A stretch of DNA of 64,000 nt from Bifidobacterium thermophilum DSM 20210 (GCA_000771265.1 JDUB01000008.1:1-64000), one strand, 5' to 3'. Shown: positions 27,690 through 38,325, counted from the stretch's first letter. Notes: generated by a model from the letters alone, not told the origin. Program-made: numbers and translations.

Positions 27690-27703
27690 GCCAATCCTCA
27701 CAC
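27684..27703. repeat. Sixth copy of the GTGTGAG-N6-CTCACAC palindrome
   Basis: GTGTGAG-CCAATC-CTCACAC, identical in arms to the array at 17.4-17.7 kb, 10 kb away. It contains the antiporter stop codon and lies between convergent genes. Confidence 0.8.
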
Positions 27704-27773
27704 AACGACGCTCGTCGCATGGCACAGTGGCCCGTTCGCCGAGCGCCCACGATCCCGCGCCAGCACGCACCGT

Positions 27774-28514
27774 TCATAGCATGCCGGACGTGATGTTGTG
27801 CAGCATCAGCCACTGGCGCAGGTCGTTGAACTCCTGCAGGCTCACCGCGTGATCAAGCCCGCGGTAGCTTTTCTCCGTCAGCCAGGTGTGCTCCTCCAGC
27901 CAGGCGGACATCGCGTGGATCTCATACGCGGGAATCACGGTGTCGGCCTGACCGTAACCGAAGAAGGTCGGGATCTGCAGGTCGGCGAGTCGGTCATCCG
28001 CGGGAGCGGTGCCCGGAACCTGCGCTGGGGCGAGGAATCCGGACAGCGAAATCGAGGCACGGTACCGTTCCGGATGCACACGCAACAGGTGGATGGCCAG
28101 CAGACCGCCTTGGGAGAAGCCGATCGGCACCACGTCACGCTCTGCGGGGATATGCTCCGACACCCACGCGTCGATGGCGTTGGCGGCGGCGAAGGCGTCA
28201 CGGTCGAGATCTTCGCCGGTCGGCACGCAATCGTGGAACCACGTGTAGGCACCCGGAATCGACCCTCGCTCCTCCTGCAAGACGAGCGGCGCACGCAGTG
28301 ACACGAAATCGTTGTAGGGTGCCACGTAGCGCATCATATCCGCCAGATCCTGCTCGTTCGACCCCCAGCCGTGCAGGCACAGCAGCACCGGACGATTGGG
28401 CTGCGCATTGCCGCCTCCGCGCGACCATTGGGCTTCATGCACCTGCATCGGTTCGCCGAACCGCCCCGGCACTACGTTCGATTCACGACCCACCAGCTGC
28501 GAAGATTCACTCAT
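27774..28514 (-). CDS. Phospholipase/carboxylesterase-family alpha/beta hydrolase
   Basis: A 246-residue alpha/beta hydrolase. LLCLHGWGSNEQDL forms the oxyanion-loop region. The nucleophile Ser is in IGFSQGGLLAIHLL, the acid is in YGQADTVIP and the His in LDHAVSL. This order and size match the YpfH/carboxylesterase-type hydrolases acting on short esters or lysophospholipids; the natural substrate is unknown. The ATG at 28514 is 7 nt from a TATATT box. The open frame to 28715 includes unlikely sequence upstream. Confidence 0.9.
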   Translation of the reverse strand: MSESSQLVGRESNVVPGRFGEPMQVHEAQWSRGGGNAQPNRPVLLCLHGWGSNEQDLADMMRYVAPYNDFVSLRAPLVLQEERGSIPGAYTWFHDCVPTGEDLDRDAFAAANAIDAWVSEHIPAERDVVPIGFSQGGLLAIHLLRVHPERYRASISLSGFLAPAQVPGTAPADDRLADLQIPTFFGYGQADTVIPAYEIHAMSAWLEEHTWLTEKSYRGLDHAVSLQEFNDLRQWLMLHNITSGML

Positions 28515-28521
28515 ATCGCCC

Positions 28522-28527
28522 AATATA
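28522..28527 (-). promoter_or_regulatory. -10 box of the leaderless esterase gene
   Basis: Minus-strand TATATT, then 7 nt, then the ATG at 28514. No ribosome site. Confidence 0.5.
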
Positions 28528-28682
28528 CCCGCTTGCTGCTCGACCTCGCACCAAAACGAACCATACGCGCTCTCGCCACACGAACCGTACCAACACTCGA
28601 TGGAGAGACGTTCTTTTCCCGTGCGATAATAGCGTTCATCACCACACGGTTTTAAGCCGTTCTGGCATGATTGGGGCACCAC

Positions 28683-29126
28683 ATGACGAACATCAACAAC
28701 ACCGCTACAACACACAGCAAAGCGAGCATTGTTACCATCTCAATCATTGCCGTCGTTCTCATCGCGCTTGCGGCGGTTTGCGTTCCTTTCTACCAATTGT
28801 GGGGACCTGCCGGAGGGACGTCGCCCTGGACTTCATCGCAAGAAGCGACTGTCACTGTAACGGTGAGTGACAGCGACGGCAAGCCAATCAGCGGATGCAC
28901 GTGTGATTTCACTCCGCAAGATGGAAAAGTGCACACCCTTGAGTCATATATCTCCAACGAACAAGGGAAATTCGCATCGTACATCTCACCGCTTGGCGAT
29001 GTGGACGTGGACGTGTCCTGCACTCCCCAGCGAAGCCGGGTTACGCAGACACGCCAAGTGCACAGATCGATTCACCTTTCACGCAGTGGAGAGAGCAAAC
29101 ACATCACCGTTACCGTTCCGGATTGA
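28683..29126 (+). CDS. Hypothetical small membrane-anchored secreted protein
   Basis: A 147-residue protein I do not recognise. An N-terminal membrane segment (about residues 15-38, ISIIAVVLIALAAVCVPF) leads to an outside domain of about 105 residues. The pattern ATVTVTVSDSDGKPISGCTC, then LESYISNEQGKFASYISPLGDVDVDVSC, resembles an Ig-like/prealbumin-like beta fold with a likely disulfide. The C-terminus ends SKHITVTVPD. The start could also be TTG at 28671. No clear ribosome site; it is transcribed alone, converging with the 29.2-kb gene. Confidence 0.6.
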   Translation: MTNINNTATTHSKASIVTISIIAVVLIALAAVCVPFYQLWGPAGGTSPWTSSQEATVTVTVSDSDGKPISGCTCDFTPQDGKVHTLESYISNEQGKFASYISPLGDVDVDVSCTPQRSRVTQTRQVHRSIHLSRSGESKHITVTVPD

Positions 29127-29212
29127 GTGTCGAAGCCAGACATTACGCATCACGCCGGGTATCCACCGTATGACTCCCGTCGCGCAACTCATCGCACAAT
29201 CCGTATGGACGC

Positions 29213-30517
29213 TCACTGTACGGTGCTGATGGTGCCGCCCCACTGGTCGTGCAAGGCTTCGATATCGGATTTCTGCCCGAAGACGATCCAACGTTCGCCG
29301 CTGAGGAGACACCAGTCGCCTTGGGCACGCGCGTCGCTGGAATAGCTGTCCAACGTGGACGAGATTTTCGATGTGATCGCGTTGCGGTACATCGAAGCGG
29401 CTGATGCGCTGTCGAAGGTGACGAACGCCATCCGCGTGGTTTTGCACACCGCCACGGCGCTGATGCCGGGATATCCGCTTACATCCATGGACTGCCAGCC
29501 GTCAGAACACCGCTGGGTTGATGCCTCGATATCGGTTTCCATACGCGACACGCTATTGACCGGAGCATCATCGCGTCCTGAAGCCTTGATGATGCCGTCC
29601 GGGAAGAAGTTGCCGACCACCAGCGCGCTGGCGATCAACATGCCGGCCAAAGCGGTCAGCACGATGGCGACGGTACCTGCGTGGCCTCCTTTGCGGTGCT
29701 TTGAATCCGCAACGCGGGCGGCGACGACAAGAATGACGGCCAGGATCGCAAACACGCAACCGATCGCGGTGTAACCCGAGACTGGCAACACCGCCAGTTG
29801 AGACATCTTGCCGGGTGCGACCGCACGCACTGCCGCGCATGACGCCGCGATGAGCGACACCAACGCGCTCAGCGCGGCACCACCGGCAATCCACCGTTCC
29901 GCGGGGATGGGCTTGCGCTGCCGCTTGGGTTTGGGCGCCGCCAACGCGTGCGGGTCCCGCCCCTCGCCGGCGTGAAATTCATGCTCATGCACCGCTGGTT
30001 CATCCAGACGATCCGGTTTCTCGCCGGCGGTGTGGCCGCCATCGGCTGATGCCCGCCGAGGATTCGATGGGTTGCCGGCGCCGGAATCGGCAATGTCGGC
30101 TGCACCTGTCTGAGCCAGTTGCGGACGTGCGGGCTGTTGGGCGGAATCATTATCCTCCGTCTGTCCGCCGGCGGCAGATATCCCGGCGGCATAAGCCGCC
30201 GACGCTTGCGGCGATAACGACAATCCATCGTTCTCTTGTTGCAGTCTGGCCATCACATCGTCGTCCGGCTGAGGAGACGCCTGGGCACGGTCGTACAGGC
30301 CATTCCAAGGATGAAGCGGGTCTTGCCACGGATCGTCGTCGGCATAGTCGGCGGAGTCAGCATAGAGATGGTCGTCATCTTGGCTGAAAGCATCCTCACC
30401 CGGTATGGTCTGCCGCGACCGGGAAACCTCATCTTCTCCGGTTTCCGGCATTCCGTCCGTCTGCGGATCTGCAGAGCTCCCGGAACCGATGGGGAACGCC
30501 TTTCCGTCGTCTGTCAT
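29213..30517 (-). CDS. Hypothetical acidic, three-span membrane protein
   Basis: A 434-residue protein of unknown function. Residues 1-205 are acidic, low-complexity and full of Asp, Glu, Gln and Ser. Three membrane spans follow in about residues 210-325 (AALSALVSLIAASCAAV, AIGCVFAILAVILVVAARVA, AIVLTALAGMLIASALVVGNFF). A small outside domain of about 110 residues with four Cys or Trp-rich patches ends the protein. GAGGG precedes tandem ATGs at 30520 and 30517. It lies alone between a small secreted-protein gene and the calcium pump gene. Confidence 0.6.
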   Translation of the reverse strand: MTDDGKAFPIGSGSSADPQTDGMPETGEDEVSRSRQTIPGEDAFSQDDDHLYADSADYADDDPWQDPLHPWNGLYDRAQASPQPDDDVMARLQQENDGLSLSPQASAAYAAGISAAGGQTEDNDSAQQPARPQLAQTGAADIADSGAGNPSNPRRASADGGHTAGEKPDRLDEPAVHEHEFHAGEGRDPHALAAPKPKRQRKPIPAERWIAGGAALSALVSLIAASCAAVRAVAPGKMSQLAVLPVSGYTAIGCVFAILAVILVVAARVADSKHRKGGHAGTVAIVLTALAGMLIASALVVGNFFPDGIIKASGRDDAPVNSVSRMETDIEASTQRCSDGWQSMDVSGYPGISAVAVCKTTRMAFVTFDSASAASMYRNAITSKISSTLDSYSSDARAQGDWCLLSGERWIVFGQKSDIEALHDQWGGTISTVQ

Positions 30518-30532
30518 CATGCCCTCATTCAC

Positions 30533-30822
30533 GTTTCAATCATGCTTATGCAAGAGCAATTATCGTTCATGCCCGACAGCTTCCCGGCACCGTGCGGGTC
30601 GCTGTCACCATCGTTTCACCATATGTCGTCGCCGACGCGAACACGCCGTGATGGCATGGCATATATGCGAAAACGTTGTACGACGAATGCCGGTCTCCCG
30701 GTCGTCGTACAACGTCCCGCAATCAAGCCCTGCACGTCCCGCACACTGTCACGTGCGAATCAGGGCATTCCGCATGATGCCGCCACGTCATCCGCTGTTG
30801 CGCTGTTTGCGCTGTATCAGCG
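30533..30822. other. Intergenic region downstream of the P-type ATPase gene
   Basis: 290 bp containing the hairpin at 30673-30715. No other gene or element is evident; it should also hold the promoter of the preceding minus-strand hypothetical gene. Confidence 0.5.
30673..30715 (-). terminator. Terminator hairpin after the P-type ATPase gene
   Basis: Perfect 14-bp arms ACGTTGTACGACGA (30673-30686) and TCGTCGTACAACGT (30702-30715). On the minus strand it is followed by TTTTCGC, a short T run. Confidence 0.65.
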
Positions 30823-33819
30823 TCATTTCACGGATTCCTTGCCGCGTTCCACTGCGCGAAGCACCAGCTTGCGCAGTTCGGAAGCGACCAGCACGATGGC
30901 TGCCAGACCGACGCATTCCAGCCAAGCGCCGCCGCTGAGCGGTGTGGTGCCGAACGCGGTGTTGAGGAACGGCAGATAAATCACCGCGAGCTGCAACACA
31001 ACAGACAGCGCGATCGCACCCCACAGCCAGCCGTTGGAGAACAGGCCGACGAACGCGGACTGGCGCGCCGAACGCGAGGCGAGCGCGTTGAACAGCTGGG
31101 CGAACACGAGAATGGTGAAGCCCATGGTGCGCGCCTCAACCATCTGCGCGTCATGCCCGATGGCGTTGACGGAACGGTCGGTGAACAGGCCGCCGGACAG
31201 GTGCATATCCATGCCGATCAGCGTGACCGCAGCCATGATGACGCCGATGAATACGATGTCACCCCACATGGAGCGGTCAATCACCCGGTCGGTGAACTTG
31301 CGCGGCTTGCGGTTCATCACGTCTTCGGTCTGCGGGTCGACGCCCATGGCGAGTGCCGGCGCGGCATCCGTCAGCAGGTTGATCCACAGCAGTTGCGTCG
31401 CCAGCAGCGGAACGGTGACGCCCGCGGAACCCGGCTGGGTGATGCCGAGGAAGCCGGCGAGCACCACGCCGAAGAACACGGTGAACACTTCGCCGACATT
31501 CGAGCTGAGCAGGTAGCGCAGGAACTTGCGGATGTTGTCGAAAATGCCGCGGCCTTCGCGCACGGCGGCCACGATGGTGGAGAAGTTGTCGTCCGCCAGG
31601 ATCATCTTGGCGGATTCCTTGGTCACCTCAGTGCCGGTGATGCCCATCGCCACACCGATATCCGCGGTTTTAACCGCCGGGGCGTCGTTGACGCCGTCAC
31701 CGGTCATCGCCACGATATTGCCTTGCCGTTGCAGGGAATCGACGATTTTGAGCTTATGCTCCGGGGCGACGCGCGCGTACACGGACACTTCGGATGTCGC
31801 CTTGTCGAACGACTGCTGGTCCATGGCATCCAGCTGGTCGCCGGTCAAGGCTTTGCCGCCCTTGTCGATGATGCCGAGGTCGCTGGCGATACGCGCTGCG
31901 GTCAGCGGGTGGTCACCGGTGATCATGACCGTACGAATGCCCGCCCGGTGCGCTTCGGCGACACTGTCACGCACTTCGGTGCGCGGCGGGTCAATGATGC
32001 CGACCATGCCGGTCCAGATCATGTCACGTTCCAACGCGTCGCTCTGGTCAGCGATATCAAGCACTTCGCCTGCCGCATTGGAAATCATGCCCGGAACATC
32101 AGCGATTGAAGGGGTGTCAAGCGGACGGTATGCCTCGCCAAGCGTGCGGTAGGCCTCGTTCGACAGCCGTTCGACCTGGTGCAGGATTTCCTGCCGGTCG
32201 CCTTCGGTGATCGGCCGGACCGCGCCGCCCACGGCGATGCGGGTGCAATACGAGAGCAGCACGTCCGGAGCGCCTTTGGCGAATACTGTGAGCTTGCCGG
32301 AGTCCGCGTTGTCCTTGGCGACAATCGACATGCGCTTGCGTTCCGAGGTGAACGGCACTTCGCCGACACGTTGGAAGTTCTCGAACCGGCGGTCGGTTTT
32401 GGTTTTACGGGCCGCGACAATCAGCGACACCTCGGTCGGGTCGCCCACGATATCCCATGTGCCCGGCTTGTCGCCTTCACGCAACTCGCCGTCGTTCGCC
32501 ATGGCACCGGCGCCCAGGGTGGCATAGACCTCCGCACGAATATCGGCAGGCACTTCCAAATCGCCATCGGCGGCTCCAACGGCGATCATCCTGCCTTCGG
32601 GAGCGTACCCCGTGCCGGTCAACTGCACTTCGCCGCTCGGCGTGACCACCCGTTCGACGGTCATCTCGTTGCGGGTAAGTGTACCGGTCTTGTCAGAGCA
32701 AATTACCGAAGCAGAACCGAGCGTTTCGACGGATGACAGCTTCTTGACAATCGCGTGGTGCTTGGCCATACGCTGGACGCCGAGCGCCAACACCACGGTG
32801 AGGATTGCAGCAAGGCCTTCTGGTACTGCGGCGACCGCAAGCGACACGGCAAGCAGCAAGGATTCGATGACGTCATCGACGCTGTGGAAGCCTTCCATAA
32901 TCGCGAGCGCAGCCAGGACCACCGCGGCGATAATGCACACGGCGATACCCAGTACCTTGGAAACGTGCGCCATTTCCTTCTGCAGCGGGGTCTGCTCGTC
33001 TTCCGTCTGCGACAACATATCGGCGATTTTGCCGACCTGCGTGTCCATGCCGGTGCCGGTGACGATGGCACGCCCGGTACCTTGGGTGACGGATGTGCCG
33101 TTGAACACCATGTTCATGCGGTCGCCTAGCGCTTTGGCGCTGTCAAGGGTTTCGGGTTTCTTCGCAACCGGCACGGATTCGCCGGTCAGGCTGGCCTCCG
33201 CGATACGCAGGGATGCGGCGGCGAGCAGTCTGCCATCAGCGGAGACGGAATCGCCTTCGCCGAGGATGAGGATATCGCCCGGCACGACGTCCGACGTGTC
33301 GATGCGCATCACCTGACCGTCACGCAACACGGAGGTCTGCGGAGCGGTCATACTGGCGAGCGCCGCCACCGCCTGTTCAGCTTTCGCTTCCTGGATGTAG
33401 CCGAGCACCGCGTTGACGATGAGGATCAGCACGATGACGATGGCGTCGAACGGGAGCGCCTCGGTGGATGAGCCGGGCTGCGCGTTCGCCCGTTCGATGA
33501 ACCATGCGACTAGCGATATGGCCGTCGCGACAAGCAGCAGATAGACCAGCGGGTCGCGGAACTGGGCGAGGAACTTCTTCCATTTGGGCACCGGCGGTGC
33601 GCTGGCCAGTTGATTCGGGCCGAACTTTTCCTTGCGGCGTTTCGCCTCCTGCGAGCTCAGCCCGACAGCGGGATCGACATGCAGGGCTTTGGCGACATCC
33701 GATGCGTCGGTGAGCGACGGATCGGTGTCAAGAATCGCGGATGCATGCAGGTCACCGGCTTCGGCTGGTTGCGCCTGGGGGGCATGGGATGGGGATTGAT
33801 CGAGCTGGTGATCAACCAT
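30823..33819 (-). CDS. P-type cation-transporting ATPase (Ca2+-type, P2A)
   Basis: A 998-residue pump, probably exporting Ca2+. An N-terminal cation-ATPase domain is followed by spans 1-2 near residues 90-140. TGES in the actuator domain, PEGLAA in span 4, phosphoacceptor D376 in SDKTGTLT, and TGDGVNDAPA in the hinge are all present. Four to six more spans and a C-terminal cation-ATPase domain end the protein. The motifs match SERCA/PMCA-like bacterial pumps. AGGAG stands 6 nt before the ATG at 33819. The open frame continues to 35070, but only across sequence antisense to rlmB. Ion choice is inferred from family. Confidence 0.93.
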   Translation of the reverse strand: MVDHQLDQSPSHAPQAQPAEAGDLHASAILDTDPSLTDASDVAKALHVDPAVGLSSQEAKRRKEKFGPNQLASAPPVPKWKKFLAQFRDPLVYLLLVATAISLVAWFIERANAQPGSSTEALPFDAIVIVLILIVNAVLGYIQEAKAEQAVAALASMTAPQTSVLRDGQVMRIDTSDVVPGDILILGEGDSVSADGRLLAAASLRIAEASLTGESVPVAKKPETLDSAKALGDRMNMVFNGTSVTQGTGRAIVTGTGMDTQVGKIADMLSQTEDEQTPLQKEMAHVSKVLGIAVCIIAAVVLAALAIMEGFHSVDDVIESLLLAVSLAVAAVPEGLAAILTVVLALGVQRMAKHHAIVKKLSSVETLGSASVICSDKTGTLTRNEMTVERVVTPSGEVQLTGTGYAPEGRMIAVGAADGDLEVPADIRAEVYATLGAGAMANDGELREGDKPGTWDIVGDPTEVSLIVAARKTKTDRRFENFQRVGEVPFTSERKRMSIVAKDNADSGKLTVFAKGAPDVLLSYCTRIAVGGAVRPITEGDRQEILHQVERLSNEAYRTLGEAYRPLDTPSIADVPGMISNAAGEVLDIADQSDALERDMIWTGMVGIIDPPRTEVRDSVAEAHRAGIRTVMITGDHPLTAARIASDLGIIDKGGKALTGDQLDAMDQQSFDKATSEVSVYARVAPEHKLKIVDSLQRQGNIVAMTGDGVNDAPAVKTADIGVAMGITGTEVTKESAKMILADDNFSTIVAAVREGRGIFDNIRKFLRYLLSSNVGEVFTVFFGVVLAGFLGITQPGSAGVTVPLLATQLLWINLLTDAAPALAMGVDPQTEDVMNRKPRKFTDRVIDRSMWGDIVFIGVIMAAVTLIGMDMHLSGGLFTDRSVNAIGHDAQMVEARTMGFTILVFAQLFNALASRSARQSAFVGLFSNGWLWGAIALSVVLQLAVIYLPFLNTAFGTTPLSGGAWLECVGLAAIVLVASELRKLVLRAVERGKESVK

Positions 33820-34061
33820 GATGGTCTCCTCAGTCAGCCGCGGAGTAGTCAACCCTCGTGTCTGCTGCGTCTGCTGACGATGCCGGCACGGCAAGGCTGC
33901 GCGGTTATGGGCGCCGGGCGATTGCCTACGGCGCAATACTTGTATTCTACAAAGACGCCCCCTACCGAGGCGTTCACGAAACGCTGAAATCCACGATTTT
34001 CCGACGACACTCCGGCATCGGCTCCGGCCGCCCTGACCGGCGATTGCTCCATCGGCCATGA

Positions 34062-34067
34062 GATAAT
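34062..34067 (+). promoter_or_regulatory. -10 box of leaderless rlmB
   Basis: GATAAT, then 7 nt, then the ATG at 34075. This decides the start over the in-frame ATG at 34066, which would overlap the box. Confidence 0.5.
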
Positions 34068-34074
34068 GAAAGGT

Positions 34075-35085
34075 ATGGCTAACAAGAAAGGCCCGACCAA
34101 GGGTTCGGGCGGAAAACATCGTAACGCGCTTCGGGGCAAGGGTCCGACCCCGAAGGCAGAGAATCGCGTATATCACAAGGCATACAAGGCGAAGCAGGCT
34201 GCGGACCGCCGCAAAGCCGCCGATCCGCGTCTCGCCGCACGGCGTCGGGCCGCCAAGTACACGTCCGACGGCGCCGATTTGGTCATCGGCCGCAACTCCG
34301 TCCTCGAGGCGTTGCGCGTAGGCGTGCCGAGCACTCAGCTGTATATCGCCTCGCATATCGAGCATGATGACCGCACGCGCGAGATCATCAAAATCGCCAC
34401 CGCACAAGGGCTCCACCTGCTGGAGGCCGATCGCTTGGAGATGGATCACATCGCGCATTCCGGCAACCATCAGGGCATCATCCTCAAAGTGCAGCCCTAC
34501 GAATACGCGTCGTTGCGCGACCTCGCCGACAAGGCCGAGAAGCGCGCGAAGGCCATGGAACAGGTCGATTCCCCGCAGATGCGTATTGCGGCCCGCCCGC
34601 TGTTTATCGCTTTGGATGGCGTGACCGACCCGCAGAATCTTGGCGCGGTGATCCGTTCCGCGGCGGCGTTCGGCGCAAACGGCGTGATTCTGCCGGAACG
34701 CCGTTCCGCTTCCGTCACGGCCGCGGCCTGGAAGGTGTCGGCCGGCGCTGCGGCCCATCTGCCGGTTGCGCGCGTGGTGAACCTGACCAAGGCGATTGAG
34801 GCACTGAAAGAGCGCGGATACTACGTTGTCGGGCTTGACGGCGGCGGGGATGCGCTCGTCGGCGAGACCGGGTTCGAGACCGATCCGCTTGTGGTCGTGC
34901 TCGGCTCCGAAGGCAAGGGCATCAGCAGGCTCGTGCGGGAATCGTGCGATGCCATCGCCGGTATTCCAATCGACAGCCAGGTCGAATCGCTGAACGCTTC
35001 GGTCGCCGCCGGTATCAGTCTGTACGCCGTGGCGCGCGCCCGTCGCGAAGCCGCGCAACAGCAAGCACAAGCGGCAGCCAAGTAA
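34075..35085 (+). CDS. rlmB: 23S rRNA (guanosine-2'-O-)-methyltransferase (SpoU family)
   Basis: A 336-residue rRNA or tRNA ribose methyltransferase. A very basic N-terminal tail (about 1-65) precedes the SpoU substrate-binding domain that begins VIGRNSVLEAL. SPOUT catalytic motifs follow: DGVTDPQNLGAVIRSAAAFG, VLGSEGKGISRLV and IPIDSQVESLNASVAAGI. It is expected to methylate G2251 of 23S rRNA; the exact target is inferred. The start is supported by the -10 box. A perfect 20-bp hairpin lies 25 bp beyond the stop. Confidence 0.92.
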   Translation: MANKKGPTKGSGGKHRNALRGKGPTPKAENRVYHKAYKAKQAADRRKAADPRLAARRRAAKYTSDGADLVIGRNSVLEALRVGVPSTQLYIASHIEHDDRTREIIKIATAQGLHLLEADRLEMDHIAHSGNHQGIILKVQPYEYASLRDLADKAEKRAKAMEQVDSPQMRIAARPLFIALDGVTDPQNLGAVIRSAAAFGANGVILPERRSASVTAAAWKVSAGAAAHLPVARVVNLTKAIEALKERGYYVVGLDGGGDALVGETGFETDPLVVVLGSEGKGISRLVRESCDAIAGIPIDSQVESLNASVAAGISLYAVARARREAAQQQAQAAAK

Positions 35086-35110
35086 TCAGCCGTCAACCGC
35101 ACAATCCCCA

Positions 35111-35160
35111 TACACAAACTGGTTACGCTGGGAAGAGTCTCAGCGTAACCAGTTTGTGTA
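35111..35160. repeat. Palindromic element, 20-bp perfect arms (family A, copy 1)
   Basis: TACACAAACTGGTTACGCTG (35111-35130) and its exact reverse complement (35141-35160) flank a 10-nt loop. It is between convergent rlmB and DUF4032 genes. Near-identical elements lie at 47.28 kb and in a degenerate array at 57.3-57.7 kb. Confidence 0.9.
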
Positions 35161-35232
35161 TTGAGCGCGATGGTATCGAGGTCGGGGATGGCTCAGGCCG
35201 GTCTCTGCCAGTACGCCAGCCAGTTCCGCCTG

Positions 35233-36699
35233 TCAGTGGCTCCAGACAGCGGCGTCGGGGTCGTCCTCGGGATTGTACCCGTCGCCTTCGCCTTCCGCGC
35301 CTTCGCCTTCCGCGCCCTGTCCGCGAGCCGAATCATCAGCGTACGTGAACTCATCGTCGATGACACCGGAATCGGCGTCGGCGTTGATATCTTTCATCGC
35401 CTTCTTATCGAGCTTGTACTGCGGGAGCACGTTCTTGACATAGCTTTGCACGGCTTCCGCCATGGGGATGTCATGCCCGGCATGCTCGGCGAGGAACCAC
35501 CGGTGGTCCAGCACCTCGTGGAAGAACTGCGCCGGTTCGATCTGCGAACGGTATTCCGGCGGAATCATGCGCACGGTCGGCTCGTAGACCTCGCGCATCC
35601 AGTCGGTCGCCACCACTTCGAGATCCTCGTTCTGCCGCCACGTGGACGCGCGATACGTGTCAAGGTCGTTGAGCAGTCGCCGAGCCTGGTTCTCCTGCAC
35701 ATCGAGGCCGGTCAGACGCATGAGCTTGCGGGACGCATACCCGGCATCGACCACGCGCGGCCGCACCAGCACGTGGGTGCCGTCCGCGGCGGTCTTCACC
35801 TCGAGCTCATCCACGTCGAAGCCGAGTTCGTTGAGCTTGTTGACGCGCTTCTCGATCTTCTTCCACATCTCGTCCGGATTGAAGGTCTCGACATCGGTGA
35901 GCGCGCTCCACAGCGAATGGTAGCGGTCCACCAGCCGGTTGCCGACTTCGACTTCGTCCACATCGCCCGGGAGCAGCTTGCCGGAGCTCAAATCCATCAG
36001 CTCGCCGATGATATTCGTGCGCGCCAGGTCGATATCATATTCGCGCTGACCTTCGGTGAGATTCGCATGCAGATCGCCGGTTTCGGCGTCCACAAGGAAC
36101 GCCGAGTACGCGTCGGCATCACGCAGGAACAGCACGTTGGACAGCGAGACATCGCCCCAGTAGAAGCCGGCCAGATGCAGCCGGACCATAAGCACGGCGA
36201 GGGCGTCAATCAGCCGTTCCGCGGTGTCGGTGCGCAGGTTCCTCGCGAACAGCGCGCGGTACGGCAGCGAGTATTTCAGATGCTCGGTCACCAACATGGC
36301 TTCGAGCGGGTTGCCGTCCTTGTCGTGGCGCCCGGTGACGACGGCAATCGGCGTGACCGTAGGCAGATCGAGCTTGCGCAGTCGCCTGAGCAGCTCATAC
36401 TCCCGTTCCGCCACGCTGCGCGTAATCTCCTTCATCGCGTAGACGTCATCGCCGACGCGCACGAAGCGGACGACGTGCCGGGAGATGCCTCGCGGCAGGT
36501 TGACCAGCAGATCGTCCGGCCACATGGCCAACGGCTGGTTCCAAGGCAGGGTGAACATCTTCGGGTTCGAGCTCGCCGCCGTAATATTCAGCGTCTCGGG
36601 TTCCTTCGACTCCTCGTTGCCGTCTTCCGCCTTGACGGATGTCGCGTTCACCGCGCGCGGGTCAAGCTGTGACTGGTCGTTCGTTTCCATGTTCCTCAT
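35233..36699 (-). CDS. DUF4032 domain protein (kinase-fold-like)
   Basis: A 488-residue cytoplasmic protein. Its middle (about residues 65-290) looks like a DUF4032/lipopolysaccharide-kinase-like fold: FVRVGDDVYAMKEI could be the Lys strand, and LHLAGFYWGDVSLSNVLFLRDAD resembles a catalytic loop with GDVSLSN in place of HRD-N. The C-terminal part carries the DUF4032 domain, including TGLDVQENQARRLLNDLDTYRA. Function unknown; such proteins are widespread in actinobacteria. The end is acidic and rich in GEGEGD. The start could be 36699 or the ATG at 36690. Confidence 0.85.
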   Translation of the reverse strand: MRNMETNDQSQLDPRAVNATSVKAEDGNEESKEPETLNITAASSNPKMFTLPWNQPLAMWPDDLLVNLPRGISRHVVRFVRVGDDVYAMKEITRSVAEREYELLRRLRKLDLPTVTPIAVVTGRHDKDGNPLEAMLVTEHLKYSLPYRALFARNLRTDTAERLIDALAVLMVRLHLAGFYWGDVSLSNVLFLRDADAYSAFLVDAETGDLHANLTEGQREYDIDLARTNIIGELMDLSSGKLLPGDVDEVEVGNRLVDRYHSLWSALTDVETFNPDEMWKKIEKRVNKLNELGFDVDELEVKTAADGTHVLVRPRVVDAGYASRKLMRLTGLDVQENQARRLLNDLDTYRASTWRQNEDLEVVATDWMREVYEPTVRMIPPEYRSQIEPAQFFHEVLDHRWFLAEHAGHDIPMAEAVQSYVKNVLPQYKLDKKAMKDINADADSGVIDDEFTYADDSARGQGAEGEGAEGEGDGYNPEDDPDAAVWSH

Positions 36700-36715
36700 G
36701 CTACCCTTTCCAACA

Positions 36716-36745
36716 GAAAAGCCCCGCAGCTATGCAGGGCTTTTC
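36716..36745 (-). terminator. Terminator of the sugar-import ATPase gene
   Basis: GAAAAGCCC...GGGCTTTTC stem with a TTTTC tail on the minus strand, 70 bp beyond the ATPase stop. Confidence 0.75.
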
Positions 36746-36813
36746 CAACGAGGCCGAAAGAGAGGAAGAGAAGCCTCGCGTTACTGGTTGACGGGATTGC
36801 TCCCGCCAAGTTC

Positions 36814-37941
<1,128 letters not shown>

Positions 37942-38193
37942 AATGTCATCCTTTCAGAGGCAGGTACGTGCCTCACGATCCGTAGTGAGAGGGTTTGGTG
38001 CGTTCACTCGTAGCATCCGACTTCGGAAACTGCAAGCTTCGGCGTTTACTTGTTCCGGTCCATTGAAGGTTCTCTTCGTTGAGCCATGGCCCAGTATACA
38101 CGATGATTTGACATCGGCAAGGGTGTGTCGTTTGACGTGTTGTGCCGGGCCGAAAACAGGGGACGTTCCATACAAACAATCTGCATCGGGATG

Positions 38194-38325
38194 GTCCGCC
38201 GACATTCCGAGAACTCGCTGCTCCTCGGTGCAGGCTCGCGAAAACTACGTCTCAACCTCAACGACGTGATGTGTGTCGAATCCATACGGCATACGATCAT
38301 CATTCATGCATTGGACGGCAAGCTT
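38194..38325 (+). pseudogene. LytTR-type DNA-binding domain fragment
   Basis: About 40 codons, best read as LLGAGSRKLRLNLNDVMCVES followed by IRHTIIIHALDGKL, agree with the start of a LytTR DNA-binding domain (conserved I-ES and HT-DG). The downstream half of the domain is replaced abruptly by sequence that reads as another gene on the opposite strand. No start codon with a ribosome site. It is interpreted as a decayed regulator. Confidence 0.5.

Noticed and set aside
33820-35070. Extension of the P-type ATPase frame to 1415 residues
   Set aside because: The extra 417 codons are antisense to the well-supported rlmB gene; AGGAG before the ATG at 33819 and normal family length fix the start there.
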